Assembly: GCA_904419095.1 (NCBI GenBank)
Contig: CAJFQT010000062.1
Coordinates: 1 to 7,958 of the forward strand
Source: an uncultured Clostridia bacterium
GTDB lineage: Bacteria > Bacillota > Clostridia > TANB77 > CAG-508
DNA length: 7,958 nt
Reading direction: 5' to 3'
The translations under genes and the position numbers were made by a program. Numbering within the stretch: the first letter of the stretch is position 1; the number at the start of each line of letters is the position of its first letter. The notes beneath the pieces were generated by a model. It was not told the origin of the DNA, did no database searches, and was given only the letters and a program-made list of their open reading frames with translations. Positions 1 to 5,343 of the stretch are shown in pieces.

Positions 1-1
1 A

Positions 2-424
2 ATTGAATATATTGAAGGATATTCAGGACATGCAGATCAAGAAGGATTAATGAATTTCATATATTCATTTATTCAAAAACCAAAACATATCTTTTTAGTA
101 CATGGAGAAGAGGAATCTCAAGAGGTATTAAAATCGAAGATAGATGAAGAAACAAAATTACCAGTTACAATTGCAAATTTTGGGGAAACATATGATTTAG
201 AAGAAGTGGCAACATTAACACATAAAATAGAAAGAAAAATTCCAGTTACATTGAAGACAGAAATATTATCTAGACTAGAGAAACTAAAAGATGAAATGAA
301 AGATATGGAAGTTGCTGTAAGAGAAGATATGGATAGCAAAGAATTGAGAGATGAAGATGTGTTTAGAATAAATGAAAAAATAAAAGACTTAGAAAAACAA
401 ATTTTAAATGTAATAGAAGGATAG
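2..424 (+). CDS. Beta-CASP metallo-beta-lactamase-fold RNase-like protein, C-terminal part only
   Basis: The reading frame is open from base 2 to the TAA at 422-424, so this is the last 140 residues of a longer gene; the first ATG in view (base 50) is internal. Residues 6-12 read GYSGHAD and residues 31-36 read FLVHGE. These match the late beta-CASP/RMMBL motifs of metallo-beta-lactamase RNA-processing enzymes (the CPSF73/RNase J-like superfamily), where both histidines help hold or surround the two catalytic metals. The HxHxDH metal motif would lie upstream, outside the window. From about residue 61 the tail is charged and helical (many E, K, D), probably a coiled-coil extension. The likely role is a cytoplasmic RNA nuclease or related metallohydrolase; the substrate cannot be told from this fragment. 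The next gene begins 112 bases later, with no clear terminator between. Confidence 0.82.
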   Translation: MEYIEGYSGHADQEGLMNFIYSFIQKPKHIFLVHGEEESQEVLKSKIDEETKLPVTIANFGETYDLEEVATLTHKIERKIPVTLKTEILSRLEKLKDEMKDMEVAVREDMDSKELRDEDVFRINEKIKDLEKQILNVIEG

Positions 425-501
425 TAACAACAATAGTTTTATTATGATATTACAAGAGAAAAAATAAATTTAGAGATATGAAAAACTAAAGAAAGGAAAC
501 A

Positions 502-523
502 AATTTATATAAGAATATAAATT
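502..523. repeat. Perfect A/T inverted repeat in the GH15 leader
   Basis: AATTTATAT (502-510) and ATATAAATT (515-523) are exact reverse complements separated by AAGA, giving a 9-bp stem with a 4-nt loop. It ends 3 bases before the AGAGG ribosome binding site (527-531) of the GH15 gene. The placement suits an operator for a repressor or a weak RNA hairpin affecting translation. In such AT-rich DNA a palindrome of this kind can also arise by chance, so function is only inferred. Confidence 0.45.
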
Positions 524-536
524 AAAAGAGGAAAAG

Positions 537-2501
537 ATGATGGAAAATAAGTATTTAAATGAAGCAATAATAGGAAATAAGAATATGCTTGCAACATATA
601 CAGCAAAAGGAGAATTACAAAGATTATATTTCCCAAGTAAAGATAATAGACAATATTTAAGCTATTTTCACACAGGAGTTAAAATTAATGATTCTGATGT
701 GATATATCTACATGACGATATAAATAATGTATATGTTCAATATTATGATACAGATACAAATGTATTAAATACAGAAGTAACAAACACATACTTTAATTTA
801 AAAATATTACAAACAGACTATATGTTAATAAAAGAAAATGTCTTAGCAAAAAAATATACTTTTTTCAATGAAGGAAATATAGATTTAAATGCAGAATTTT
901 ATATTCATTCTGAATTATTATCTGATGATAATAATATGGTAGGGGCTAAAATTACAGACGGAGGAATGATACAATACGCACATGATTTTACATTGTCGAC
1001 ATTTGCAAAAGGAAAAGAAATTAAGAGACATCAAATTAATGGTAGTATCAACAATATAAAAAGAGGAGAAATACATGATAAAGATTATATAGGGATGTCA
1101 AAAGATACAAGTATAAGTTTTGACATAGGGACAATTAAGCCAAAAGAAAAAAAAGAACTTCAAATATGTATTTTAATAGATGAAAATAAAAATATATCTG
1201 ATTTAGAAAAGGAAATAGATAGAATAAAAAAGATAGACTATGAAAAAGAATATTCAGAAACAAAAGCATTTTGGAGAAAATATCTAAAAAAACACAATGG
1301 TTTAAACTTAAAAGAACCAAAAAACAGTTATGAGGAACAAATAATAGAAATTTACAAAAGAACGATTTTGTTATTTCCATTACTTACAAATCAAGAAACA
1401 GGCGGAATTATAGCAGCAGCTGAAGTAGACGAAAATAGAACACAATGTGGAAGATATGCTTATTGTTGGCCTAGAGATGCAATTTTTGTTACAAGAGCAA
1501 TGGACATTTTAAATATGACAAAAGAAGCTGAAAAATTCTATAAAGTTTTTTGCAAAAAAACACAAAGCAAAAATGGAATGTGGGAACAACGATTCTATAC
1601 GGATGGGAAATTAGCACCTTGTTGGGGCTATCAAGTAGACGAAACAGCAAGCGTAGTATATGGAGTATGGAATCACTATCAAAAAACTAAAAATGAAAAA
1701 TTCTTAAAAGACAATCTATCAATGTGTGAAAAAGCAGTAGATTTCTTAAAAAGATATGTAAAAGATTGGCTTGGCTTAGAGGATAAAGAAGAAAGAGAGA
1801 AAGATATTGTACAAGAAGAAATAGAAAATGAAAAACAAAAAACAGGGCATAAATATCATATAAGTTATGATTTATGGGAAATGTGTGAGGGCATACATTT
1901 ATATTCTTTAGCCAGTATATATTCTGCATTTGAAAGTATATTAAATATATATAGAATTTTAGATAAAAATGTTTCAGGATTTGAAAACAATAGATTAAAA
2001 GAAGAGAAAATTGCAAAAAATGAAAAAGCAATACAAAAATTACAGGCAGGAATCAAAGACTATATTAATAATAACTTATATGATAATGATAAAAAATCAT
2101 ATGTAAGAAATGCAGAAGACAAAAAAATGGACATAAGTATTTTAGGATTAACAGTACCATTCAATGTGGTAAAACCAAAAGAGAAAAAAATGCAAAATAC
2201 AGTTGAACGAATCAATTTAAGCATCAGAACATATACAGGAGGCTATCAAAGATTTGAACAAGATCATTACAGAAACGGAAATCCTTGGCCTATAGCAAAC
2301 TTATGGATGACATTATACTATCTAGAAGCAGGCGAAAAGAAAAAAGCAAAAGAAACATTTGACTTTGTTGTAAAAACATGTGGCAAACACTATTTTCTAG
2401 GAGAGCAAGTAGACAATAGCACACTAAAACCAAATTGGGTAATCGGACTAGGCTGGTCACATGCGATGTTTATAATTGTATTAGAAAAATTATTTGGTTA
2501 A
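537..2501 (+). CDS. Glycoside hydrolase family 15 protein (glucoamylase-like)
   Basis: GH15 enzymes hydrolyse terminal alpha-glucosidic bonds with inversion, releasing glucose from starch-like or malto-oligosaccharide substrates; some relatives act on dextran or trehalose. The 654-residue protein has an N-terminal beta-rich region (about 1-230) and a helical (alpha/alpha)6 catalytic region (about 265-654), as in bacterial members. Family landmarks are CGRYAYCWPRDA (304-315), WGYQVDET (363-370), YDLWEMCEG (444-452) with E448 as the expected general acid, QDHYRNGNPWP (575-585), and LGEQVD (621-626) with E623 as the expected general base. The usual DLWEE reads DLWEM here, so the second acid is missing. 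There is no signal peptide or membrane segment, so it is probably cytoplasmic and works on imported or stored glucan. Two adjacent ATGs (537, 540) follow AGAGG at 527-531; the second has the more usual 8-base spacing. The stop codon overlaps the first repeat of the downstream element. Substrate (maltodextrin, trehalose or other) is undecided. Confidence 0.9.
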   Translation: MMENKYLNEAIIGNKNMLATYTAKGELQRLYFPSKDNRQYLSYFHTGVKINDSDVIYLHDDINNVYVQYYDTDTNVLNTEVTNTYFNLKILQTDYMLIKENVLAKKYTFFNEGNIDLNAEFYIHSELLSDDNNMVGAKITDGGMIQYAHDFTLSTFAKGKEIKRHQINGSINNIKRGEIHDKDYIGMSKDTSISFDIGTIKPKEKKELQICILIDENKNISDLEKEIDRIKKIDYEKEYSETKAFWRKYLKKHNGLNLKEPKNSYEEQIIEIYKRTILLFPLLTNQETGGIIAAAEVDENRTQCGRYAYCWPRDAIFVTRAMDILNMTKEAEKFYKVFCKKTQSKNGMWEQRFYTDGKLAPCWGYQVDETASVVYGVWNHYQKTKNEKFLKDNLSMCEKAVDFLKRYVKDWLGLEDKEEREKDIVQEEIENEKQKTGHKYHISYDLWEMCEGIHLYSLASIYSAFESILNIYRILDKNVSGFENNRLKEEKIAKNEKAIQKLQAGIKDYINNNLYDNDKKSYVRNAEDKKMDISILGLTVPFNVVKPKEKKMQNTVERINLSIRTYTGGYQRFEQDHYRNGNPWPIANLWMTLYYLEAGEKKKAKETFDFVVKTCGKHYFLGEQVDNSTLKPNWVIGLGWSHAMFIIVLEKLFG

Positions 2502-2540
2502 ATGGTCAATCGGGGACAGGTCCCGATTGACCATTTTGGT
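2500..2540 (+). terminator. Possible terminator formed by repeat U1 after the GH15 gene
   Basis: Bases 2500-2514 pair perfectly with 2522-2536 (15 bp, G/C-rich next to the loop) around the 7-nt loop GACAGGT. The hairpin starts on the second base of the GH15 stop codon. It is followed by only a short T stretch, then GG, so it is a weak fit to a classical intrinsic terminator. It is primarily a unit of the repeat family and may end GH15 transcription incidentally. Confidence 0.35.
2503..2533 (+). repeat. Repeat unit U1 (most symmetrical copy)
   Basis: This is a 31-nt unit with core GGGGACAGGT at 2512-2521. Its arms are fully complementary, and the pairing extends outward to 2500-2536, giving a 15-bp stem around GACAGGT. 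It differs from the reverse complement of downstream unit D3 at 3 of 31 positions. It abuts the stop codon of the GH15 gene. Confidence 0.85.
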
Positions 2541-2546
2541 CTATTT
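2537..2546 (+). repeat. Truncated repeat arm between U1 and U2
   Basis: TGGTCTA followed by a TTT spacer repeats the start of U2 and makes a 10-nt tandem duplication (TTTTGGTCTA at 2534-2543 and 2544-2553; a third copy at 2578-2587 begins U3). It explains why U1 to U2 is 44 bases while U2 to U3 is 34. It looks like a unit reduced to one arm by deletion, or a slippage product. Confidence 0.6.
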
Positions 2547-2577
2547 TGGTCTATTGGGGACAGGTCCCAAATGACCA
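2547..2577 (+). repeat. Repeat unit U2
   Basis: This 31-nt unit carries core GGGGACAGGT at 2556-2565. The arms TGGTC and GACCA pair, with a two-base mismatch in the middle of the stem. It is identical to the reverse complement of D3 over its first 19 bases and at 28 of 31 positions overall. A TTT spacer leads to U3. Confidence 0.85.
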
Positions 2578-2580
2578 TTT

Positions 2581-2611
2581 TGGTCTATTAGGGACAGGTA
2601 CACATGGACCA
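2581..2611 (+). repeat. Repeat unit U3 (degenerate)
   Basis: This 31-nt unit has core AGGGACAGGTAC at 2590-2601. The outer five bases (TGGTC and GACCA) still pair, but the inner arms no longer do. It matches the reverse complement of D2 at 26 of 31 positions. It is the upstream unit nearest to the transposase gene. Confidence 0.75.
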
Positions 2612-2654
2612 TTTATGAATTTTTTGTGAATTATAGCTCAATTTGAAAAAAAGA

Positions 2655-2663
2655 TGATATAAT
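2655..2663 (+). promoter_or_regulatory. Extended -10 promoter of the transposase gene
   Basis: TGATATAAT gives a TGn extension plus a consensus TATAAT (2658-2663). No good -35 is present at the right distance (2635-2640 reads AGCTCA), which an extended -10 can tolerate. Transcription would start near 2670, just downstream of the repeats, leaving a leader of about 25 bases. The gene therefore seems to have its own weak-to-moderate promoter rather than depending on the GH15 transcript. Confidence 0.6.
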
Positions 2664-2693
2664 ATAAAAAATAAATTAGAAAGGAGTATTTAT

Positions 2694-3485
2694 TTGCCAA
2701 GAAAACCCAGAGAAAAAAGTATTTCTGGTGTATATCATTGTATATTGAGAGGAATAAATAAACAAGATATTTTTTTTGAAGATCAAGACTATTTTAAATT
2801 CTTAGAAATTTTAAAGAAAACCAAAGATTTATATCAATATAAATTATATTCTTATGTTTTAATGCCAAATCATATTCACTTAGAAATTAAAGATGAAAAA
2901 AATAATTTGTCAAAATTTATGCATAGTATGGAGCTTAGTTATGTAAGTTATTTTAATAAAAAATACAATAGAGTAGGACATCTTTTTGAAAATAGGTTTA
3001 AAAGCAAAGCAATAGAAAATGCAAGATATATACTTAATTTGCAAAGATATATTCATCAGAATCCACAAAATGCTTATATTAGCACAATTGAAGAATATAA
3101 ATGGAGTAGTTATAAGGAGTATGTATACAAAAATTTTTTAATTGATAAAGAGGAAATATTAGGATTATTTAGTAATGATATGAATGTAGGACTAAATCTT
3201 TTTATAGACTTCAATAAAAAAAGTTATAAATGTCAAAAGAGTGAAGATTTTTTAGAATATGAGATGAAAAAACAATTGACAGATAACGAGCTTATAGATT
3301 TTATAAAGGAAGAATTAAAAATAGAAAATATACAAGAGATACAGAAATATAATAAACAGAATAGAAATAAAATATTGAAAAATATAAAAAATATAGAAGG
3401 ATGGACATACAAACAATTATCTAGGGTATTAGGAATAAATATTAGAGTCATACAAAGAACGATTAGAGATGAAAAAAATGGTTAA
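2694..3485 (+). CDS. REP-associated tyrosine transposase (RAYT), Y1/HUH family
   Basis: This family comprises single-strand DNA endonucleases related to IS200/IS605 TnpA that act on REP hairpins. The 263-residue protein has the features of an active enzyme. YHCILRGINKQDIFF (14-28) is the first strand region. MPNHIHLEI (57-65) carries the metal-binding histidine pair H60/H62. GHLFENRFKSKAI (95-107) is typical of RAYTs. RYIHQNP (118-124) contains Y119, the probable nucleophile, and YKWSSY (135-140) follows. Residues about 236-258 resemble a helix-turn-helix (LSRVLGINIRVIQRTI), probably extra DNA binding. The start is TTG at 2694, supported by AAGGAG at 2681-2686 with a 7-base gap; it places the family's usual basic N-terminus (PRKPRE) at the start. 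No frameshift or internal stop is seen. The last two codons and the stop lie inside repeat unit D1. Whether it still moves repeats or is domesticated is unknown. Confidence 0.92.
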   Translation: MPRKPREKSISGVYHCILRGINKQDIFFEDQDYFKFLEILKKTKDLYQYKLYSYVLMPNHIHLEIKDEKNNLSKFMHSMELSYVSYFNKKYNRVGHLFENRFKSKAIENARYILNLQRYIHQNPQNAYISTIEEYKWSSYKEYVYKNFLIDKEEILGLFSNDMNVGLNLFIDFNKKSYKCQKSEDFLEYEMKKQLTDNELIDFIKEELKIENIQEIQKYNKQNRNKILKNIKNIEGWTYKQLSRVLGINIRVIQRTIRDEKNG

Positions 3486-3508
3486 ACTGTACCTGCCCCA
3501 ATGGATCA
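3479..3508 (-). repeat. Repeat unit D1, overlapping the transposase stop codon
   Basis: This 30-nt diverged copy in inverted orientation has core GTACCTGCCCC at 3489-3499. Aligned to D3 it has one missing base and five substitutions (25 of 31 positions kept). It begins within the last codons of the transposase gene, so GGT-TAA is made from the TGGTC arm. An AAA spacer leads to D2. Confidence 0.7.
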
Positions 3509-3511
3509 AAA

Positions 3512-3542
3512 TGGTCAATCGGTACCTGTTCCCAATAGACCA
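3512..3542 (-). repeat. Repeat unit D2
   Basis: This 31-nt unit in inverted orientation has core GGTACCTGTTCCC at 3521-3533. It differs from D3 at one base only (T3530 against C3564), so D2 and D3 arose from a recent tandem duplication of a 34-base period. The terminal TGGTC and GACCA pair. Confidence 0.85.
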
Positions 3543-3545
3543 AAA

Positions 3546-3576
3546 TGGTCAATCGGTACCTGTCCCCAATAGACCA
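3546..3576 (-). repeat. Repeat unit D3 (outermost downstream copy)
   Basis: This 31-nt unit in inverted orientation has core GGTACCTGTCCCC at 3555-3567. It is the downstream copy closest to U1 and U2 (28 of 31 positions each, as reverse complement). An A-rich stretch follows (3576-3592), then the gap promoter, so the element ends just upstream of a housekeeping promoter. Confidence 0.85.
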
Positions 3577-3595
3577 AAAAAAATAAAAAAAAGAC

Positions 3596-3624
3596 TTGAA
3601 ATGTAAAGTTTTTTGATATAGAAT
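3596..3624 (+). promoter_or_regulatory. Promoter of gap
   Basis: TTGAAA (3596-3601) and TAGAAT (3619-3624) are separated by 17 bases, a near-consensus housekeeping sigma promoter. Transcription would begin around 3631 and give a leader of about 90 bases. The promoter starts 20 bases after the last repeat, so the upstream element leaves it intact. Confidence 0.75.
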
Positions 3625-3667
3625 AAAATTGCTGGTGTAAATGATTAATTTTGCACTAAGCCAAAAA

Positions 3668-3703
3668 GGTAAGATTGAACAAATTTCAAAAATAAAACTT
3701 ACC
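3668..3703 (+). promoter_or_regulatory. Two-tier hairpin in the gap leader
   Basis: GGTAAG (3668-3673) pairs with CTTACC (3698-3703). Inside, TTGAA (3675-3679) pairs with TTCAA (3685-3689) around CAAAT. The structure ends 5 bases before the AGGAGG ribosome binding site (3709-3714). It may stabilise the mRNA or modulate translation. It does not resemble a riboswitch class I know, and no terminator follows it. Confidence 0.45.
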
Positions 3704-3722
3704 AAAAAAGGAGGAATTTATT

Positions 3723-4733
3723 ATGTCAGTAAAATTAGGAATTAACGGATTCGGAAGAATAGGAAATCTTTCATTCCAAGCAGCTTTAGCAAAGGAAGGA
3801 GTAGAGGTAGTAGCAATAAATGACCCATTTATAGCAGCAGATTATATGGCATATATGACAAAATATGATACAGTACATGGAAAATTCAATGGAACAGTTG
3901 AAGCAAAAGATGGAGCTTTAATAGTTAATGGAAAAGAAATAAAAGTATATAATGAAATGGATCCACACAATATCCCATGGGGAGAACTTGGAGTTGAATA
4001 TGTTTTAGAGTGTTCAGGAGTATTTACAACAATGGAAAAAGCACAAGCACACATAGATGCAGGTGCAAAACAAGTTGTAATAAGTGCACCTTCAAAGGAT
4101 GCACCAATGTTTGTTATGGGAGTTAATAATACAGAATATAAACCAGAAATGAATATTGTATCTAATGCTTCTTGTACAACAAACTGTTTAGCACCACTTG
4201 CTAAAGTAATAAATGATAAATTTGGAATTACAGAAGGATTAATGACAACAGTTCATTCAACAACAGCAACTCAAAAAACAGTTGATGGGGCTTCTAAGAA
4301 AGATTGGAGAGGTGGACGTGCAGCATCTGCAAATATTATCCCTTCATCAACTGGAGCTGCAAAAGCAGTTGGAAAAGTTATTCCATCATTAAATGGAAAA
4401 TTAACAGGAATGTCATTTAGAGTTCCAACAGTTGATGTTTCAGTTGTTGACTTAACTTGTAATTTAGCAAAACCAACAACTTATGAAGAAATTTGTAAAG
4501 CAATGAAAGAAGCTTCAGAAAATGAAATGAAAGGAATTATTGAATATACAGAAGATCCAGTTGTATCTTCAGATTTCATTTCAGATCCACATACTTCAAT
4601 ATTTGATGCAACAGCAGGAATTATGCTTACAGATACATTTGTTAAATTAGTTGCTTGGTATGATAATGAGTGGGGATATTCTAATAAATTAGTTGATTTA
4701 GCTTGTTATATTGCTTCAGTTAAAAATAAATAG
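3723..4733 (+). CDS. gap: Glyceraldehyde-3-phosphate dehydrogenase, type I (GapA)
   Basis: It oxidises and phosphorylates glyceraldehyde 3-phosphate to 1,3-bisphosphoglycerate with NAD+ in glycolysis, as a cytoplasmic tetramer. The 336 residues are the normal length. The Rossmann motif GINGFGRIG is at 6-14; D34 in AINDP fits NAD rather than NADP preference. SNASCTTNCLAP (147-158) holds the catalytic C151, and H178 in TTVHSTTATQ is the activating histidine. RGGRAASANIIPSSTGAAKAVGKV (196-219, quoted here only as the location of the phosphate-binding segment with R199) and WYDNEWGYS (312-320) complete the signature. AGGAGG at 3709-3714 sits 8 bases before the ATG. The gene is a single transcription unit with its own promoter and terminator. 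Its usual partner pgk lies about 1.1 kb downstream rather than adjacent. Confidence 0.98.
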   Translation: MSVKLGINGFGRIGNLSFQAALAKEGVEVVAINDPFIAADYMAYMTKYDTVHGKFNGTVEAKDGALIVNGKEIKVYNEMDPHNIPWGELGVEYVLECSGVFTTMEKAQAHIDAGAKQVVISAPSKDAPMFVMGVNNTEYKPEMNIVSNASCTTNCLAPLAKVINDKFGITEGLMTTVHSTTATQKTVDGASKKDWRGGRAASANIIPSSTGAAKAVGKVIPSLNGKLTGMSFRVPTVDVSVVDLTCNLAKPTTYEEICKAMKEASENEMKGIIEYTEDPVVSSDFISDPHTSIFDATAGIMLTDTFVKLVAWYDNEWGYSNKLVDLACYIASVKNK

Positions 4734-4749
4734 ATATTTTATTATAGAG

Positions 4750-4781
4750 TCGAGAAATTTTAAAAATTTCTCGATTTTTTT
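4750..4781 (+). terminator. Intrinsic terminator of gap
   Basis: TCGAGAAATTT (4750-4760) pairs perfectly with AAATTTCTCGA (4764-4774) around a TAA loop, followed by seven T residues (4775-4781). This is a textbook Rho-independent terminator 16 bases after the gap stop codon. Confidence 0.93.
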
Positions 4782-4800
4782 ACGAAATGCTTTCTATATG

Positions 4801-4829
4801 TTGACAGAGGAGGAAAACTATGTTAAAAT
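4801..4829 (+). promoter_or_regulatory. Strong promoter of rplU-rpmA
   Basis: Consensus TTGACA (4801-4806), a 17-base spacer and TAAAAT (4824-4829) preceded by a TGn extension (TG at 4821-4822) make this the strongest promoter in the window, as expected for ribosomal protein genes. Transcription would begin near 4836, giving a leader of about 98 bases. Confidence 0.88.
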
Positions 4830-4835
4830 AAATAA

Positions 4836-4923
4836 CTGTAATCCGCTTAGTCAAGGTTATATAAAATACTAAAGTAATTTAGTTACCTTTTTTAAGGATT
4901 AGCGAGTATACAAATAAGGGAGG
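4836..4923 (+). ncRNA. L21-leader-like structured mRNA leader
   Basis: The leader upstream of rplU folds into nested stems: TAATCC (4839-4844) with GGATTA (4896-4901); AAGGT (4853-4857) with ACCTT (4885-4889); and ACTAAA (4868-4873) with TTTAGT (4878-4883), closed by GTAA, a GNRA-type tetraloop. A competing pairing, CGCT (4844-4847) with AGCG (4901-4904), shares the base of the structure. L21 leaders are a known autoregulatory family in low-GC Gram-positive bacteria, thought to let L21 repress its own operon. The position and nested fold agree, but I matched it by location and pairing, not to the family consensus. GGGAGG at 4918-4923 is the ribosome binding site. Confidence 0.6.
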
Positions 4924-4933
4924 TGCATTTTAG

Positions 4934-5287
4934 ATGTACGCAATAATTGAAAGCTGTGGAAAACAATACAAGGTGGCAGAAGGAGATGTAGTATTTTTCG
5001 AAAAACTAGATGTAGAAGAAGGAAAAAAAGTAACATTTGATAAAGTTATTTTAGTTTCTGATGAAGGAAAAGTACAAATTGGAACTCCTTATGTTAAAGG
5101 TGTAAAAGTAGAAGGAAAAGTAGTTTCTCATGGTAAAGGTAAAAAAATCATTGTGTTTAAAATGAAAGCTAAGAAAAATTATAGAAGAACACAAGGACAT
5201 AGACAACCTTACACAAAAGTAGAAATTACAGGAATAAAAACAGCTGCTAAAAAAGCAGAAAAAGCTACTGAAAAAGTAGAAGCATAG
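4934..5287 (+). CDS. rplU: 50S ribosomal protein L21
   Basis: L21 binds 23S rRNA (with L20 nearby) in the large ribosomal subunit. The 117-residue protein opens with MYAIIESCGKQYKV (1-14), and the signature segment runs from KIIVFKMKAKKNYRR (71-85) through QGHRQPYTKVEI (87-98). The ordinary protein is about 102 residues; here a Lys/Ala/Glu-rich tail (102-117) is added, probably disordered on the ribosome surface. The start is set by GGGAGG at 4918-4923. It is the first gene of a two-gene operon with rpmA, 56 bases downstream. Confidence 0.97.
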   Translation: MYAIIESCGKQYKVAEGDVVFFEKLDVEEGKKVTFDKVILVSDEGKVQIGTPYVKGVKVEGKVVSHGKGKKIIVFKMKAKKNYRRTQGHRQPYTKVEITGIKTAAKKAEKATEKVEA

Positions 5288-5343
5288 TTTAGTAATATAT
5301 GGAGAGAAATAATAAAAAATCTAACCGAAGGGAGTGAGAAAGA

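Larger units (their letters stand above)
2501..3576 (+). mobile_element. REP/RAYT-type element: Y1 transposase flanked by inverted arrays of a 31-nt repeat
   Basis: This element of about 1.08 kb consists of three repeat units (2503-2611), a promoter, a Y1 transposase gene (2694-3485) and three more units in opposite orientation (3479-3576). Each unit has TGGTC at one end, GACCA at the other, and a directional core related to GGGGACAGGT. Neighbouring units are separated by TTT upstream and by AAA downstream, as expected for inversion. Units U2-TTT-U3 match the reverse complement of D2-AAA-D3 at 57 of 65 positions by hand count. This is the arrangement known for REP-associated tyrosine transposases (RAYTs), which are usually flanked by REP palindromes in inverted orientation. 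I see no target-site duplication, which fits HUH chemistry. The outer boundaries are inferred from the repeats only. Confidence 0.8.

Noticed and set aside
1135..2056. Several minus-strand open frames inside the GH15 gene (hydrophobic, Phe/Leu-rich)
   Set aside because: They are shadows of AT-rich coding sequence; the hydrophobic look is caused by TTT and TTC opposite AAA and GAA codons.
2501..3576. CRISPR array
   Set aside because: Repeats are regularly spaced, but the spacers are an invariant TTT or AAA, only three units occur per side, and they face opposite directions around a transposase.
3546..3592. D3 plus the following A-rich run as a terminator
   Set aside because: The run is A on the + strand, and on the - strand the T run comes before the hairpin rather than after it, so neither direction fits an intrinsic terminator.
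3463..3705. Minus-strand open frame of 80 codons with a repeated peptide segment
   Set aside because: The peptide repeat is simply the translation of the DNA repeat units D2 and D3; there is no start signal or family resemblance.
4808..4832. Tiny open frame (ATG TTA AAA TAA at 4821) behind a good AGGAGG-like site, a possible leader peptide
   Set aside because: It lies between the -35 and -10 of the rplU promoter, upstream of the expected transcription start, so it would not be in that mRNA.
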